DNA of 64,000 nucleotides, taken from the NCBI GenBank assembly GCA_038277395.1, contig CM076191.1:176374552-176438551 (forward strand). The letters run 5' to 3'. Shown in pieces: positions 43,864-54,374 of the stretch (position 1 is its first letter; the number at the start of each line of letters is the position of its first letter). A program made the translations under genes and the position numbers. The DNA is from Dryocosmus kuriphilus. Taxonomy: Eukaryota; Arthropoda; Insecta; Hymenoptera; Cynipidae. The notes below the pieces were generated by a model that searched no databases, was not told where the DNA came from, and worked only from the letters and a program-made list of their open reading frames with translations.

Positions 43864-43910
43864 TTCCAGCACGCTACCATCTCAGCCACGTTGCCTACAA
43901 ATACCAACTT
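43864..43910 (-). repeat. tRNA-derived SINE, family A (5' fragment)
   Basis: The minus strand reads GGCAACGTGGCTGAGATGGT followed by AGCGTGCTGGAATTTG, a well-preserved family A head. The B box half is missing or decayed. Confidence 0.65.
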
Positions 43911-44043
43911 TCCATAAATTTATAACGAATAATATATAACTGTACTGAAGGATTTTTAATTTTTTTTTAATTTTTAGGTGATATGAAATAATATTTTTTA
44001 TATAAACTTACAGCGCTATAAAAATTAATATAGCTGTTGGAAG

Positions 44044-44160
44044 TCGTGTGGCTGAGATGGTTAGAGTTTATCCAATAACAGAGAATACTACTTCTCTTTC
44101 ATAAATATTTATGTTTCTTTTTGAGTCCATACAGTTTCTTCGGAGATTGTATATTAAAAT
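44044..44160 (+). repeat. tRNA-derived SINE, family A (diverged copy)
   Basis: GTCGTGTGGCTGAGATGGTT is the A box region. TTTTTGAGTCCATAC about 85 bp downstream is a weak B box. Confidence 0.55.
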
Positions 44161-44407
44161 AAAATATATTTAAAACAAATAAAAAATGATATATTTCTTG
44201 AACTAATGTGTGAATTTTCAAATTATTATAAACAGTTTTAAAGTCATATCAAGTTTGATAGGTAACAATAGAAGTTCAAATATTTTAAATTAACAAAAAA
44301 ATAAAAAGGATCCGTTAAATGGCTCGGAACCTATCAAATTCTCTATAAAATAATTTTAATATCAAGTTATTATTCAGCTTCACAATATCAAAGGAGGAAA
44401 ACACTCT

Positions 44408-44573
44408 ATTTTGATCATTCTTGTAAAGATTCACAGGCAGATAAACAGCCAAGAAGGAGAAGTAAAAGTTTCTCAATTGCATGGGAATCGAACCCATGAC
44501 AGCATGACTTATCTTCTGTAGTGGAATAAAATTCCAGCATGCTACCATTTCAGTCAAGCTGTTTACAAACATT
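44408..44573 (-). repeat. tRNA-derived SINE, family A (well preserved)
   Basis: The minus strand reads CAGCTTGACTGAAATGGTAG, then CATGCTGGAATTTTATTCCA, then the perfect B box ATGGGTTCGATTCCCATG. The body continues CAATTGAGAAACTTTTAC and CTTCTTGGCTGTTTATCTGCC. The body aligns with the copy at 45266, so the SINE has at least 150 bp including a non-tRNA region. Confidence 0.8.
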
Positions 44574-44579
44574 AGATTT

Positions 44580-45265
44580 GTTTATATAGTTATATGGAGA
44601 AAAAGTTATAGTCAATTGTGATGAATGCAATTTTCAAGTTTTACTATTAGGTAAAATGCAATTTATACTTTTTTATAAGCTTCACGAAAGTCGAATACAT
44701 TCTAACTTATAAAAGCTTTCCAATTCGAATCTTTTACCACTCGAGATTTGTATTTTTTACCTTCTTTATAATAAGCATCTTTATAATAAGTTTCAAATTG
44801 ACAGAAAAGAAGAATCAGGAAAAACAATATTGCATTTTCATTATTTTTTCAATTTTTTAAATTATACTGAAAACTGAGACATTAAACTTTTAAAAAATTT
44901 TTGGATTGCTGAATTCTAATTTAAGAAATTAATGGGAAAAAAATATGGAACTTCAACAAATTTTTTTTTGATACAAAATGTTTGGACAATTAAAAAGAAG
45001 ACATTGCTGAGAAGGTTTTTTTTTTATAAGTACTTTGCATACATTTCTTTTCTTACGGATAACATGTTAATTTTGCCATTATAAGATAGAAAGAATAGAA
45101 AAAGTTTGAATGTCGAGATGCAAATTGAATGATTCGAATTTTAGTGGTTTGTATAAAAAATATTAATTTCAGTATTCCTAAAACTAAAAGCTTGAAAGTT
45201 GTCTTTCAATATAACTAAATATAAAATTTTCGTCTCAGAAGTATAAAAATTATTCTAGTCCTTAA
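44580..45265. other. Unassigned AT-rich sequence
   Basis: No gene, RNA or element was recognised between two family A SINEs. Confidence 0.4.
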
Positions 45266-45410
45266 AGGCAGCATGGCTGAGATGGCAATGTGCTGGAATA
45301 TTATTCCAATTAGAGAAGACAAGTGTTCATTCTGTCGAGAGTTCGAGTCCAACGCAACTGAGAAACTTTTACCTCTTTTTCTTGGATGTTTGTCTGCCTT
45401 TAAATCCATG
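45266..45410 (+). repeat. tRNA-derived SINE, family A (well preserved)
   Basis: GGCAGCATGGCTGAGATGGC, then AATGTGCTGGAATATTATTCC, then the B box GAGAGTTCGAGTCCAACG. The body is AACTGAGAAACTTTTACC and TTCTTGGATGTTTGTCTGCC, matching the minus-strand copy at 44408-44573. Confidence 0.8.
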
Positions 45411-45504
45411 CACAATACTACTAAATCTGAGAATCAGGAATCAACAGTATGGCATTTTTGTCATACTTTGGATACAAATTATAAATTTTTTTTTAAAATC
45501 TCTC

Positions 45505-46133
45505 ACGGGAAACTCCATGCCGGATTCACAAAAGACAAACATTCATCTCACCGATTTTTTTTTTAGATTTACATACCTTTTAACATGTATAAAAAAAATA
45601 CATCTGAGACATTTTGATGCAAAAAATGTTTTCGAAGAGTTATCGTATTTTTGATGTTTTTCGTTTTTTAATGCTTTTGGTAAAGAAAAATGAAAGGTAT
45701 TCATAAGAAATTGCACCGTTTGGCTTGTTTTTCATTGAATTAATTAAAACTGTACATTTTAACGTAAAATGTAAAATGTCCGGAAAACAAGAGAAAACCA
45801 TAATTTTCTTGATTTGCTTCTAAATTATTGGTTATATATGGTTATATAGTTTTGTTCTAACAGTTTTTCTCACTGAAACAACACTTTCGAGAAAAATCGT
45901 AAAAAAGAGTGCGGAAAATACAAAATTTATTTGGTATTTTTTAAAAGCAGTCGGTATATTCAATTTTACTTACTAGTGGACAATAGGGGTCAATTTTACA
46001 AAAAATTTAGGGTCTCAATTAATTCAATGAAAACTAAGCCAAACGGTCCAACTTATTATGAAAACCTTCTATTTTTCCTTATAGAAAATCTTAAAAATAG
46101 AAAAAAAAATAAAATAAAAATTCGATAACTCTT

Positions 46134-46167
<34 letters not shown>

Positions 46168-46290
46168 GAGAAAAATATCTGAGACGTATTTTTCTTTTTA
46201 TGTATGTAAAATAGTGGGTAAGTTTTAAAAAAAATCGGTGAGATGAATGTTTGTCTTTTGTGAAACTGGAATAGAGTTCCCCCCATATTA
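45505..46290. mobile_element. Foldback MITE with arms of about 290 bp
   Basis: The left arm (45505-45780) and inverted right arm (45960-46285) share GGGAAACTC-like ends. Further shared blocks are CACAAAAGACAAACATTCAT with CTCACCGATTT, GAGTTATCG, ACCGTTTGGCTT and TTTCATTGAATTAATT. A 27-T run (46141-46167) lies in the right arm. It is non-coding and would fold into one long hairpin. Confidence 0.8.
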
Positions 46291-46587
46291 CTTCATATGT
46301 TGATGAAATGAGTAATTTTTTTTATTTCTTACAAGGGAACCTTTGATCGAAATAATTTTAGAATAATTACGATTAGAAAGTGTCTTAATTTTTATATTTT
46401 ATATTTACACATCGTCTAAAATTCAAAAACTTATGAGTTTAACAGCATTCAAAGAAATATTTTTCAGTTTTTAACTTTTTCTTCATCAACATTTGATTAA
46501 AATCTGTTTATTTGATCACAATATTACATTTGTTTCCAAAATAACAAAGCTTTTCCTTTTTCTACTCCAGTATAACCTTTTTCTTAA

Positions 46588-47171
46588 GGGGGTAGTCTGG
46601 TTCAGAAGGCCTAAAATAAGCATTTTTTCGCGAATTTTTTTAGGACAGAAAAAAATCAGCAAGTCTATCGGCCTTTTTACCATGTTTTAATGCACATTTG
46701 AACACTATAAAAAAAATTTGTTCAGTGGAAAATATTGAAAAACATTTGATTTGTATACACATGTGTGTAACATTCTGTACTTGGAGTCTCCAGTCGGCGA
46801 GCAAGATAGAGCTCATAATTTTCGTCTGAAAGAAAAATCCTAACGAAAATTTTAATTCTCATATATTTTTCTTCTATGAGAACCAAGAAAATTACGAAAA
46901 AATTGTAAAATAAAAAATTTTTCGCGAGTTTGAATGAAAATTTTTTTTTATAATTCAGTTGAACTTGCTAAAAAAGTTGTTTAAAAATTTGTTTTCATTA
47001 ATTTTTTTCTTGGTTCACATACAAGAGAATTTAATTCTGAAGATAATGAACTTTGGCTCGTTTTGATTGGTCATCTAGTTTTCTTTCAATCGTGCTCGCC
47101 AATTTAGAAAAATCGTGAAAACGAAAACTCGAGAAACTGATTTTTTGAGCATTCTAAACCAGACTACACCC
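46588..47171. mobile_element. TTAA-type MITE, copy 2
   Basis: TTAA flanks both sides (46584-46587, 47172-47175). The left end GGGGGTAGTCTGGTTCAGAA and inverted right end GGGTGTAGTCTGGTTTAGAA match the termini of the 34708-35569 element. It is 584 bp and non-coding. Confidence 0.9.
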
Positions 47172-47175
47172 TTAA

Positions 47176-48600
47176 ACCCTCCAAAAATGACAACTCTTTT
47201 TGGTCAGTCGATAATTTATTGAATTGATGAGATCCGATATCATACCACATTGTGAGAATTAGGGTAAGATAGACAAGAAGAAACCCTGATGTAGAGAAAA
47301 AAAAAAGAACGGAAGGTTGGAACCATGAAGGCACTATATATAGCTGCTTGCACGGCCCGGCCGTGGCATTCAATATACTCACGCCGCGCCTCATTGTGCC
47401 CCACTTGACTTTGTTGTTGGGTCCTTTTGTGATATTTTTTTCACCGAATGGCATTCTTTGTTTGGTTAATTATTCGTTTTGTTGCTTAACAGCAGCGAGA
47501 TTTCTCAAACACGGCTCACTCTTTCGCGCCGGGGTAGTAAACCAGCCAGGAGCAATAGGGTATATAAAAGGGAGGGGGTGGAAAGGGTTGACAAACACGA
47601 CTCTACATTATATTGTTTTCTCGTTAAGCAGCTTAATATTGTGAGGTAGGTTACGATCGTGACGCACGAATTAAATTAATGACGCATCCCTGCGATAACT
47701 CACAAAAACGATTCCCTCCTATCGTCAAACCATAACAAACACTCTCATATTTTATGATTTCATTCAATCTAGATTGTATTATCATGAATAATAAATAATA
47801 ATCTGGGCTTATTTCAAGGGGTAGTTACAAAATATGTAGAAAAAATTGAGTGTGAAAAAGGTAAATGTATCAAAGAGAAGAAGAAATAATAATCTATTAA
47901 TTTTGCTCTGGTCAAAAATGTTCTCTTTAGAAATTCAACAATTTTAAACGTAAATTTTAATTTTAAAATATCTTGGTTTACAAACAAAGCATTGACTCTT
48001 GAAAATGTAAATTTCTTTTCAAACTGAATTTAATAATGAAAAACTTTTAAAGAATTAAGAACTTTTCGGAGAATTAATTTTAATTCTGAATTTTCACTTG
48101 CAGAAATCTGCAAAAGGAAGCGAGCCGAATTTTGGAATGACGCAAGGCTGGATAAGGCAGTAATATTAGTTGATTAGCATTTCGCATTAAAAAACGGAGG
48201 TTGGATCTTTCCTGACTGAAAAACCTATTTAAAAGTTTGATTAAGAAAGCGTCCGCCATTATTCTCATGCTAATTATGCACTCGGGCATCGCGCTTTCTG
48301 AAATTACGTCAGGATGGATTCAAGAAACCGGGTTCTGGCAAAACGCACCTCAGACCCCTCAACTTCCGCCCTCGCCTGTCCATCGCGATATCTCTTCGTT
48401 CCTTTTCGCTCTCTCCATTTCTATCGAAATTAAAGAAAATGCTAGTACACGAGCTCTTCAATTGCTCCTTTCACAGTTTTGTGAATAGACCGCGAAAATT
48501 TAAAATTGCTTTGGTTCCCACTCCAAGCGTTTCTTTCCACACCACTCGAAGACGGATGTTCGCGGAAAAATTAATAAACAGAGGTTAAGATCATTTCAGG
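47176..48600. other. GC-richer islands, no recognised gene
   Basis: The parts 47200-47690 and 48220-48560 are GC-richer and single-copy-looking, separated by AT-rich DNA. Short frames show no domain. The first part contains two TATA-like motifs (about 47334 and 47561). Confidence 0.4.
47561..47570 (+). promoter_or_regulatory. Candidate TATA box
   Basis: TATATAAAAG in a GC-rich setting (GGG upstream, GGAGGGGG downstream) is a textbook core promoter TATA box. A start site would be expected near 47590-47600. No downstream coding exon was recognised, so this could drive an untranslated first exon or be chance. Confidence 0.35.
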
Positions 48601-49075
48601 CATCAATTTCACCTTAATAGAAAAAAATTTCGTAAAAATTAGCATTTAGTGATATTTTCTACAGATTAGTGCAGCAAAATCACTGAATGGCGTGTTTTGC
48701 GTACGGTATTTTATGACTTTCCAATACTCTTACAAAATAATGTCAAGGGTATATTTAAATTTTTCTGAACTAACATCACATCCGGTAATTATTTCCAATG
48801 AAGTAATTTTCAATTCAATTTAGACATTCTAAAGAAAATTTTCAAATACTTTACTTTCATTTCCGTTAGGAGATTTACTTACTTTGTTCAACAGATATGC
48901 AAGTAAAGATCAACACATATTATTTCAAGTTTTAGTTATATATTGATCCCTATTATTCGTATTATTTTAAATCTAAGGTAATTCTAACAAAAGTACATAA
49001 AAAATGTGGAATTTCAAAACTTCAAAATTGAAAATTTGAAATTCAATTATTGAACATTTTTTTAAAGCACCCTTT
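48601..49075. other. Unassigned AT-rich sequence
   Basis: Nothing was recognised up to the gap. Confidence 0.4.
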
Positions 49076-49575
49076 NNNNNNNNNNNNNNNNNNNNNNNNN
49101 NNNNNNNNNNNNNNNNNNNNNNNNNNNNNNNNNNNNNNNNNNNNNNNNNNNNNNNNNNNNNNNNNNNNNNNNNNNNNNNNNNNNNNNNNNNNNNNNNNNN
49201 NNNNNNNNNNNNNNNNNNNNNNNNNNNNNNNNNNNNNNNNNNNNNNNNNNNNNNNNNNNNNNNNNNNNNNNNNNNNNNNNNNNNNNNNNNNNNNNNNNNN
49301 NNNNNNNNNNNNNNNNNNNNNNNNNNNNNNNNNNNNNNNNNNNNNNNNNNNNNNNNNNNNNNNNNNNNNNNNNNNNNNNNNNNNNNNNNNNNNNNNNNNN
49401 NNNNNNNNNNNNNNNNNNNNNNNNNNNNNNNNNNNNNNNNNNNNNNNNNNNNNNNNNNNNNNNNNNNNNNNNNNNNNNNNNNNNNNNNNNNNNNNNNNNN
49501 NNNNNNNNNNNNNNNNNNNNNNNNNNNNNNNNNNNNNNNNNNNNNNNNNNNNNNNNNNNNNNNNNNNNNNNNNNN
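49076..49575. other. Assembly gap (500 N)
   Basis: Exactly 500 N, probably a size estimate or placeholder. It removes the 5' TIR side (left end) of mariner copy C. Confidence 1.
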
Positions 49576-50456
49576 ATGCGGCCTTTATCTACTCAATCGT
49601 CGCAAAACGCCGTTCTTTCATTGGTCTTTTCAGTTTCGGAAACAGGAAAAAGTCGCAAGGAGCCAAATCTAGTGAATACGGTGGCTGAGGCATGATTATG
49701 GTGTGGTTATTGGCCAAAAAATTACGAAGAAGCAATGACGTGTGAGCTGGCGCATTATCGTAGTGCAATAACCATGACTGGTTTTTCCATAATTCCGGAC
49801 GTTTTTTTTCGTATTGCTTCACGCAAACGGCGCATAACTTCAAGATAATACTCTTTATTAACTGTACGACCTTGCGGTAAGAACTCCTGATGCACTACGC
49901 CATGATAATCGAATAGAAAACGATAAGCAAAACCTTGACATTTGATCGAACTTGGCGTGCTTTTTTTGGTCTTGGTGATCCAGAATGCTTCTACTGGAAC
50001 AATTGAGCCTTAGTTTCGACGTCATAACCATATATCCATGTTTCACCACCTGTTACTATCCTTTTGAGCAAGTCTGGGTCGCCGTTGACGTCATTCAACA
50101 GCTCCTGAGCGATGCTCACGCGACGGTTCTTTTGGTCAAAATTTAGCAATTTCGGAACAAACTTCGCTGACACACGTCTCATGCATCATCAGCAACTTCT
50201 CTAATAGTAATTCGACGATTCGCCAACACTATTTTCTTCACTTCCTCAACGTCTTCATCAGTTGTTGACGTGCTGGGATGTCCAGGGCGAGCTTCGTCAT
50301 TAACATCTTCTCGGCCTTCCCGACAGAGCTTGTACCACTTATAAACATTTTTCTTACTCAGAATACATTCACCGTATTCCACTGTCAACATTTCAAGTGT
50401 TTTGGAGCACTTAATTCCATTTTTTACACAAAAATGGATGCAAATTCTTTGATCCA
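49576..50456 (-). pseudogene. Mariner transposase pseudogene, copy C
   Basis: The ATG is at 50456 (MDQRICIHFCVKNG). A deletion of about 49 bp after REVADDA, compared with copy A, breaks the frame. The first catalytic motif is GGETW (Asp to Gly), while the second (LLHYDNAPAHTS) and third (SLDLAPCDFFLFPKL) keep their Asp. Further frameshifts lie near 49858-50000. The C-terminus is in the gap. Inactive. Confidence 0.93.
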
Positions 50457-50661
50457 TTTTTTTCGACAGCAGAAAATCGCCGAGCACGCAAAACACTTCT
50501 AACCTTTATGCCTCTCACAAACAAACAAAAAATGCTATATAGCTCAAACTGTGCACATATGTTTGGACGAGTGTACCAACATAAGAAAAAAAGAAAACGA
50601 ATATCGACTGTACGCATCCCGCGAAATTCAAAAAGTCACCTTACTTTTCGATCACACCTCG
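49576..50661 (-). mobile_element. Mariner element, copy C (left end in gap)
   Basis: The right TIR, read inverted, is CGAGGTGTGATCGAAAAGTA followed by TA at 50662-50663. The rest is colinear with copies A and B up to the gap. By comparison with copy B about 240 bp including the left TIR should lie in the gap. Confidence 0.93.
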
Positions 50662-50900
50662 TATACAAACATACCATTTTTTCTAAAAAATGCATATTTT
50701 AACAATTTTTCGATGAATAGGCTTCATTATTTTTGCAGAATCTACTGAAAATGTCTTGTCAAAGACAATAAAATGCAATAATTCAATTTCAAAGTTCAAA
50801 ACATTGAACAATAATAAATTTAAAGCCTTAAGAATTGAGATATTTGCAATATTTCAATGTTTATAAAACATTTTAATTTTCACTGGTTTTTGAACCTATA

Positions 50901-51814
50901 CCCAGCAAACATTCGAACGTGACTAATGCGATACTGTTACGTAGGCCAAAGCAACAAGGTACGTAGTTAGTAACTTTCATGTAAGTTACAAATTACGCAA
51001 CAAGAGTTACGTGAAAGTTAGGGAACTTTCTTACCTTCAGAAGTACAGAATTTTTTATTTAAAATTCATGTCATGGATAAAATAGATGTGTTTAGGAGAA
51101 GGAAAGAGAAGGTTAAAAATTCCTTTCATGTATTAATGTAATTTATTTTTGCACATGATGTAAGTCGAATTGTTTAGAATTAGAAAAAATGTATTATTAT
51201 AATGTGTTGTATATTTAGTCGAAATAAAGACCGTAAACATACGAATATGAAAGGGTATCATTCCGAATTTGTTCACTGAGTGCAATTCGAATATAACTTT
51301 TAAGCCATTATTATATAATTTTGAATCAATATTTATTAAAGTAAAATTTTTTAAACCTTAACAAAATTAATTTGATTTAATTTCCGAGAAAATCCCCTTC
51401 AAATTCCAAGAGTTCAAAACAGGTTAATTGTAGTCAAATCATAAAAGTAAATAAATACTCGTATTTAGTAGGTACATTTAGTACAACTATTCAACATAAG
51501 AGTATAACTTTTTAGATGGCCCTTCAAACCAGAAACTTTGAAACGTTATATTCAAATTTTTCTATAATTTTTAAAATTTAAATCATATTGGATGTCAGTA
51601 AGGACAAGAAGACTTTAAGTCCTAGAATAGTGCAAATTAATTAATTTGACTTAAAAATTAACACAAAAAAAAAAAATATAAACTATTACGTTCCACTGAA
51701 ACGTAAATTTTACGAAGCTAAAAATATGTAGCCAGTAAGTAGCATTTAGGTTAAAGGAGTAACGCATCTCGTTACATCCAGCATACGTAACCGTTCCTTG
51801 CAATGTTGACTGGG
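50901..51814. mobile_element. Non-autonomous DNA transposon, CCCAG termini
   Basis: The left end CCCAGCAAACATTCGAACG and inverted right end CCCAGTCAACATTGCAAGG are imperfect TIRs. The flanks TATA and TATG hint at a short duplication. Subterminal repeats of GTTACG, TTACGTGAAAGTTA and ACGTAA type fill both ends. The termini resemble those of 4719-6186 (CCCAGTCAGACATTGCC). Non-coding, 914 bp. Confidence 0.7.
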
Positions 51815-52468
51815 TATGGATACCTAAAAGTCGGATTTTCAATTTCCTTTTAATTTACAACTAAATTTGTCGTGTACCTGCCACTCCCACACAGGAAAAT
51901 GTCTATATAAGAAAAATGTTGAACCCTCGGTTGAACCAAATTTACCAATGGAACATATTTACTATAATCAACAAAATTATGATTGATTTTGAATGTGAAG
52001 GTAATCACATCTACAATGTGACATCTAAGTAGAAATTTATTGAGAATAATTATCTCTTGGAGCTTTTGGGATTGATGATGTGTGATTCAGAAAAATGATG
52101 TTGCTAATAGGGAGGAGGTATTTATTAGCTGGTGCTCGCGACATCAACCCTTAACCAGAGTTTTGTTGTTAATATGTCGTGTGAACAATGAACGAAGCCA
52201 TGATTCCACGGCGTTACGGTATGATTCGAATGTCATTCGATTTTCTACGCTCTGTCTGTCTCACTATCCGCTCCAACAGTCCCGAGCGACCCCATTACCA
52301 GCCCAACCTGGTAAACGCTGAAAAGCAACGAGACAACCCTTTGCCCATTTTCCTAGCTTGAGGAGAATGTATTGACGCTCACAGCGGAGCACAGTGAGAA
52401 AAAAGCACCCTTTTGGACCCAAATTTCCTGACACTACGATTCTGAACCAATTTTGATATTTTTTTTTT
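51815..52468. other. Unassigned sequence with a small GC-richer island
   Basis: The part 52100-52400 is GC-richer, with no recognised domain. The remainder is AT-rich. Confidence 0.35.
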
Positions 52469-53577
52469 TACATTCTCATCAGAGAAGGTATTAGATTTAT
52501 GTAAAATTTGACTTTCGCGGATTTCATGAAATCTCCACGTTTTTAAACCTCCTGAATCCGAAAAAAAAAAACGGTTTTTACGGCGGTGACTGCCTGTTGT
52601 CGTCGTCGTCGTCGTCGTCGTCGTCGTCCTCGTTCTTGTCGTTGTCGTTGGAGCCTGTTCCCACGATAACTTTCGAAGGAGTAATGGGATTGGAGTGCGC
52701 TTTGGTACACTTCTTTAAGGGGTATAAAGAAAGGACAAGTTCGTTAATCAGCGGTTTTTGACCAACGGTTATGGTTTTATCCATCAAAAACTGTTTTCAC
52801 AAAATCAAAAAATCCATTTTCCGCCTAAACTATGAGAGATACAAAAAAAAAAAATGTAAGAAAGTAAAATTGTTCACCTGAAAAAAATCTACAAATTTTG
52901 TCTTAACCGTTTTTTGATAAAATGAACGGTTTTTGTTTTAATCAAGAAAATGCTATTAAAATTAAAGAACTCTGGTTTCCCGCCAAAATATTCAAGATAC
53001 AAAAAAATTGCAAAAAACAAAGTTGTTTAATTTTAAAAAATCTACAAATTTTGTTTTAACCATTTCTTGATAAAATGCACGGTTTTTGTTTTAATCGATA
53101 AACCGTTATTAAAAATCAAGATTTTCGAATTTCCCGCCAAATTATGCAAGATACGGAAAAATAATAATAAACGAAGTTGTTCGCCTCAAAAAGTTCTACA
53201 AATTTCCTCTCTATCATTTTTTTAAGCAGACGCGTAGTTTTTGAGTTATTCGTGAAATATGTTATGAAATATAAAGAAAACCACTTTTTAGCAAAACTAT
53301 GCAAGATATGAGAAAATATTAACAAGCAGAATTGTTCACCTTGGAAAGAGCTACAAAATTTATTTATAAGACTCATCGTTTTACTTTTAAGAATCGAAAT
53401 CCTGTATTGTAAAAATTTGGAAAATCACTAAAAAACTTTACCAATCTACAATGTGTTTTAAAAAAATGTTATTATCTAGCGCGAAGCGCGAGTATCAACA
53501 GACGCACACCCTAGGCGCGCCCATACTTCGCGCGAAGCGCGATGAGAATGTGCCCGGGAAGCGGGCAGATTTTTTTT
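52469..53577 (-). repeat. Family H repeat, copy 6
   Basis: Complete short form on the minus strand. It has the terminal hairpin GTGCCCGGGAAGCGGGCAG followed by T18 on the plus strand, GCGC hairpins (53478-53545), four monomers, a (GAC)n tract at 52598-52650 and the terminus TACATTCTCATCAGAG. It is the closest relative of copy 1 in layout. Confidence 0.8.
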
Positions 53578-54374
53578 TTTTTTTTTTTGTTCCAGGTATA
53601 AAGAGTAACTGCGGATATTTAAGTCCAACTAAAGAAAAATTTGTTATTTAACCACAAATTCCAAACTTTTTTTTCTTTAACTTCAAACACACCTTAATTT
53701 TTAAACAAATTAAATTGTTTAAACAGCTTAAATACCAAAGAAAATTTAGAGAATCTTTCAAGGAATAAAATGAGCCCTACAAAATCAGGATTAAATAAGA
53801 ATTGTAACTTTTATCTGAAGAGAAAGAAAAAACATAAAATTCTAAATAACTACTGTTAAATAAACAACTTTAGCCTGAAATATCTTTTTCTAAGGTTTGC
53901 CTTTAGCTCTCTTTCTTTATTTAAAAGTAACAACAGGAATATTTGCCTCGATTTTATAAATATACTAAAGTAATTTATCTAATTTTATTTTTAAACAGAA
54001 TATCGAAAAATATTTCCTATGATTGGATAAGAGTAAGTTAATGTATTTTATGATTAAAATTAGCCATCCCTTTTTTTAAACTAATTAAAATTGTTTAAAA
54101 GTTTTCAATTTGCTAAAAAATTTAACAGTATTCTTAAAAAACAAATTATCGCTTCAAAATATTTCGAAGCTGTCAAAAATTTGTTGACATAAAATTTTTT
54201 TCCTACTTTTTCTAGATAAACTATATACTTGAAGAAATAAATATTATTTAAATAATTGTAAAATTATTAAAGCATATTATTGTACTGTTATCATTGGTTA
54301 AAGATCTCATTACATAATTTTATAAAAACACATTCATTTGGCGGATTATAGGTTTAAAACGTTGAGACGATCCT
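53578..54374. other. Unassigned AT-rich sequence
   Basis: A run of T borders family H copy 6. No gene or element was recognised. Confidence 0.4.

Noticed and set aside
49050..49688. 212-codon frame running through the gap
   Set aside because: It consists mostly of N.
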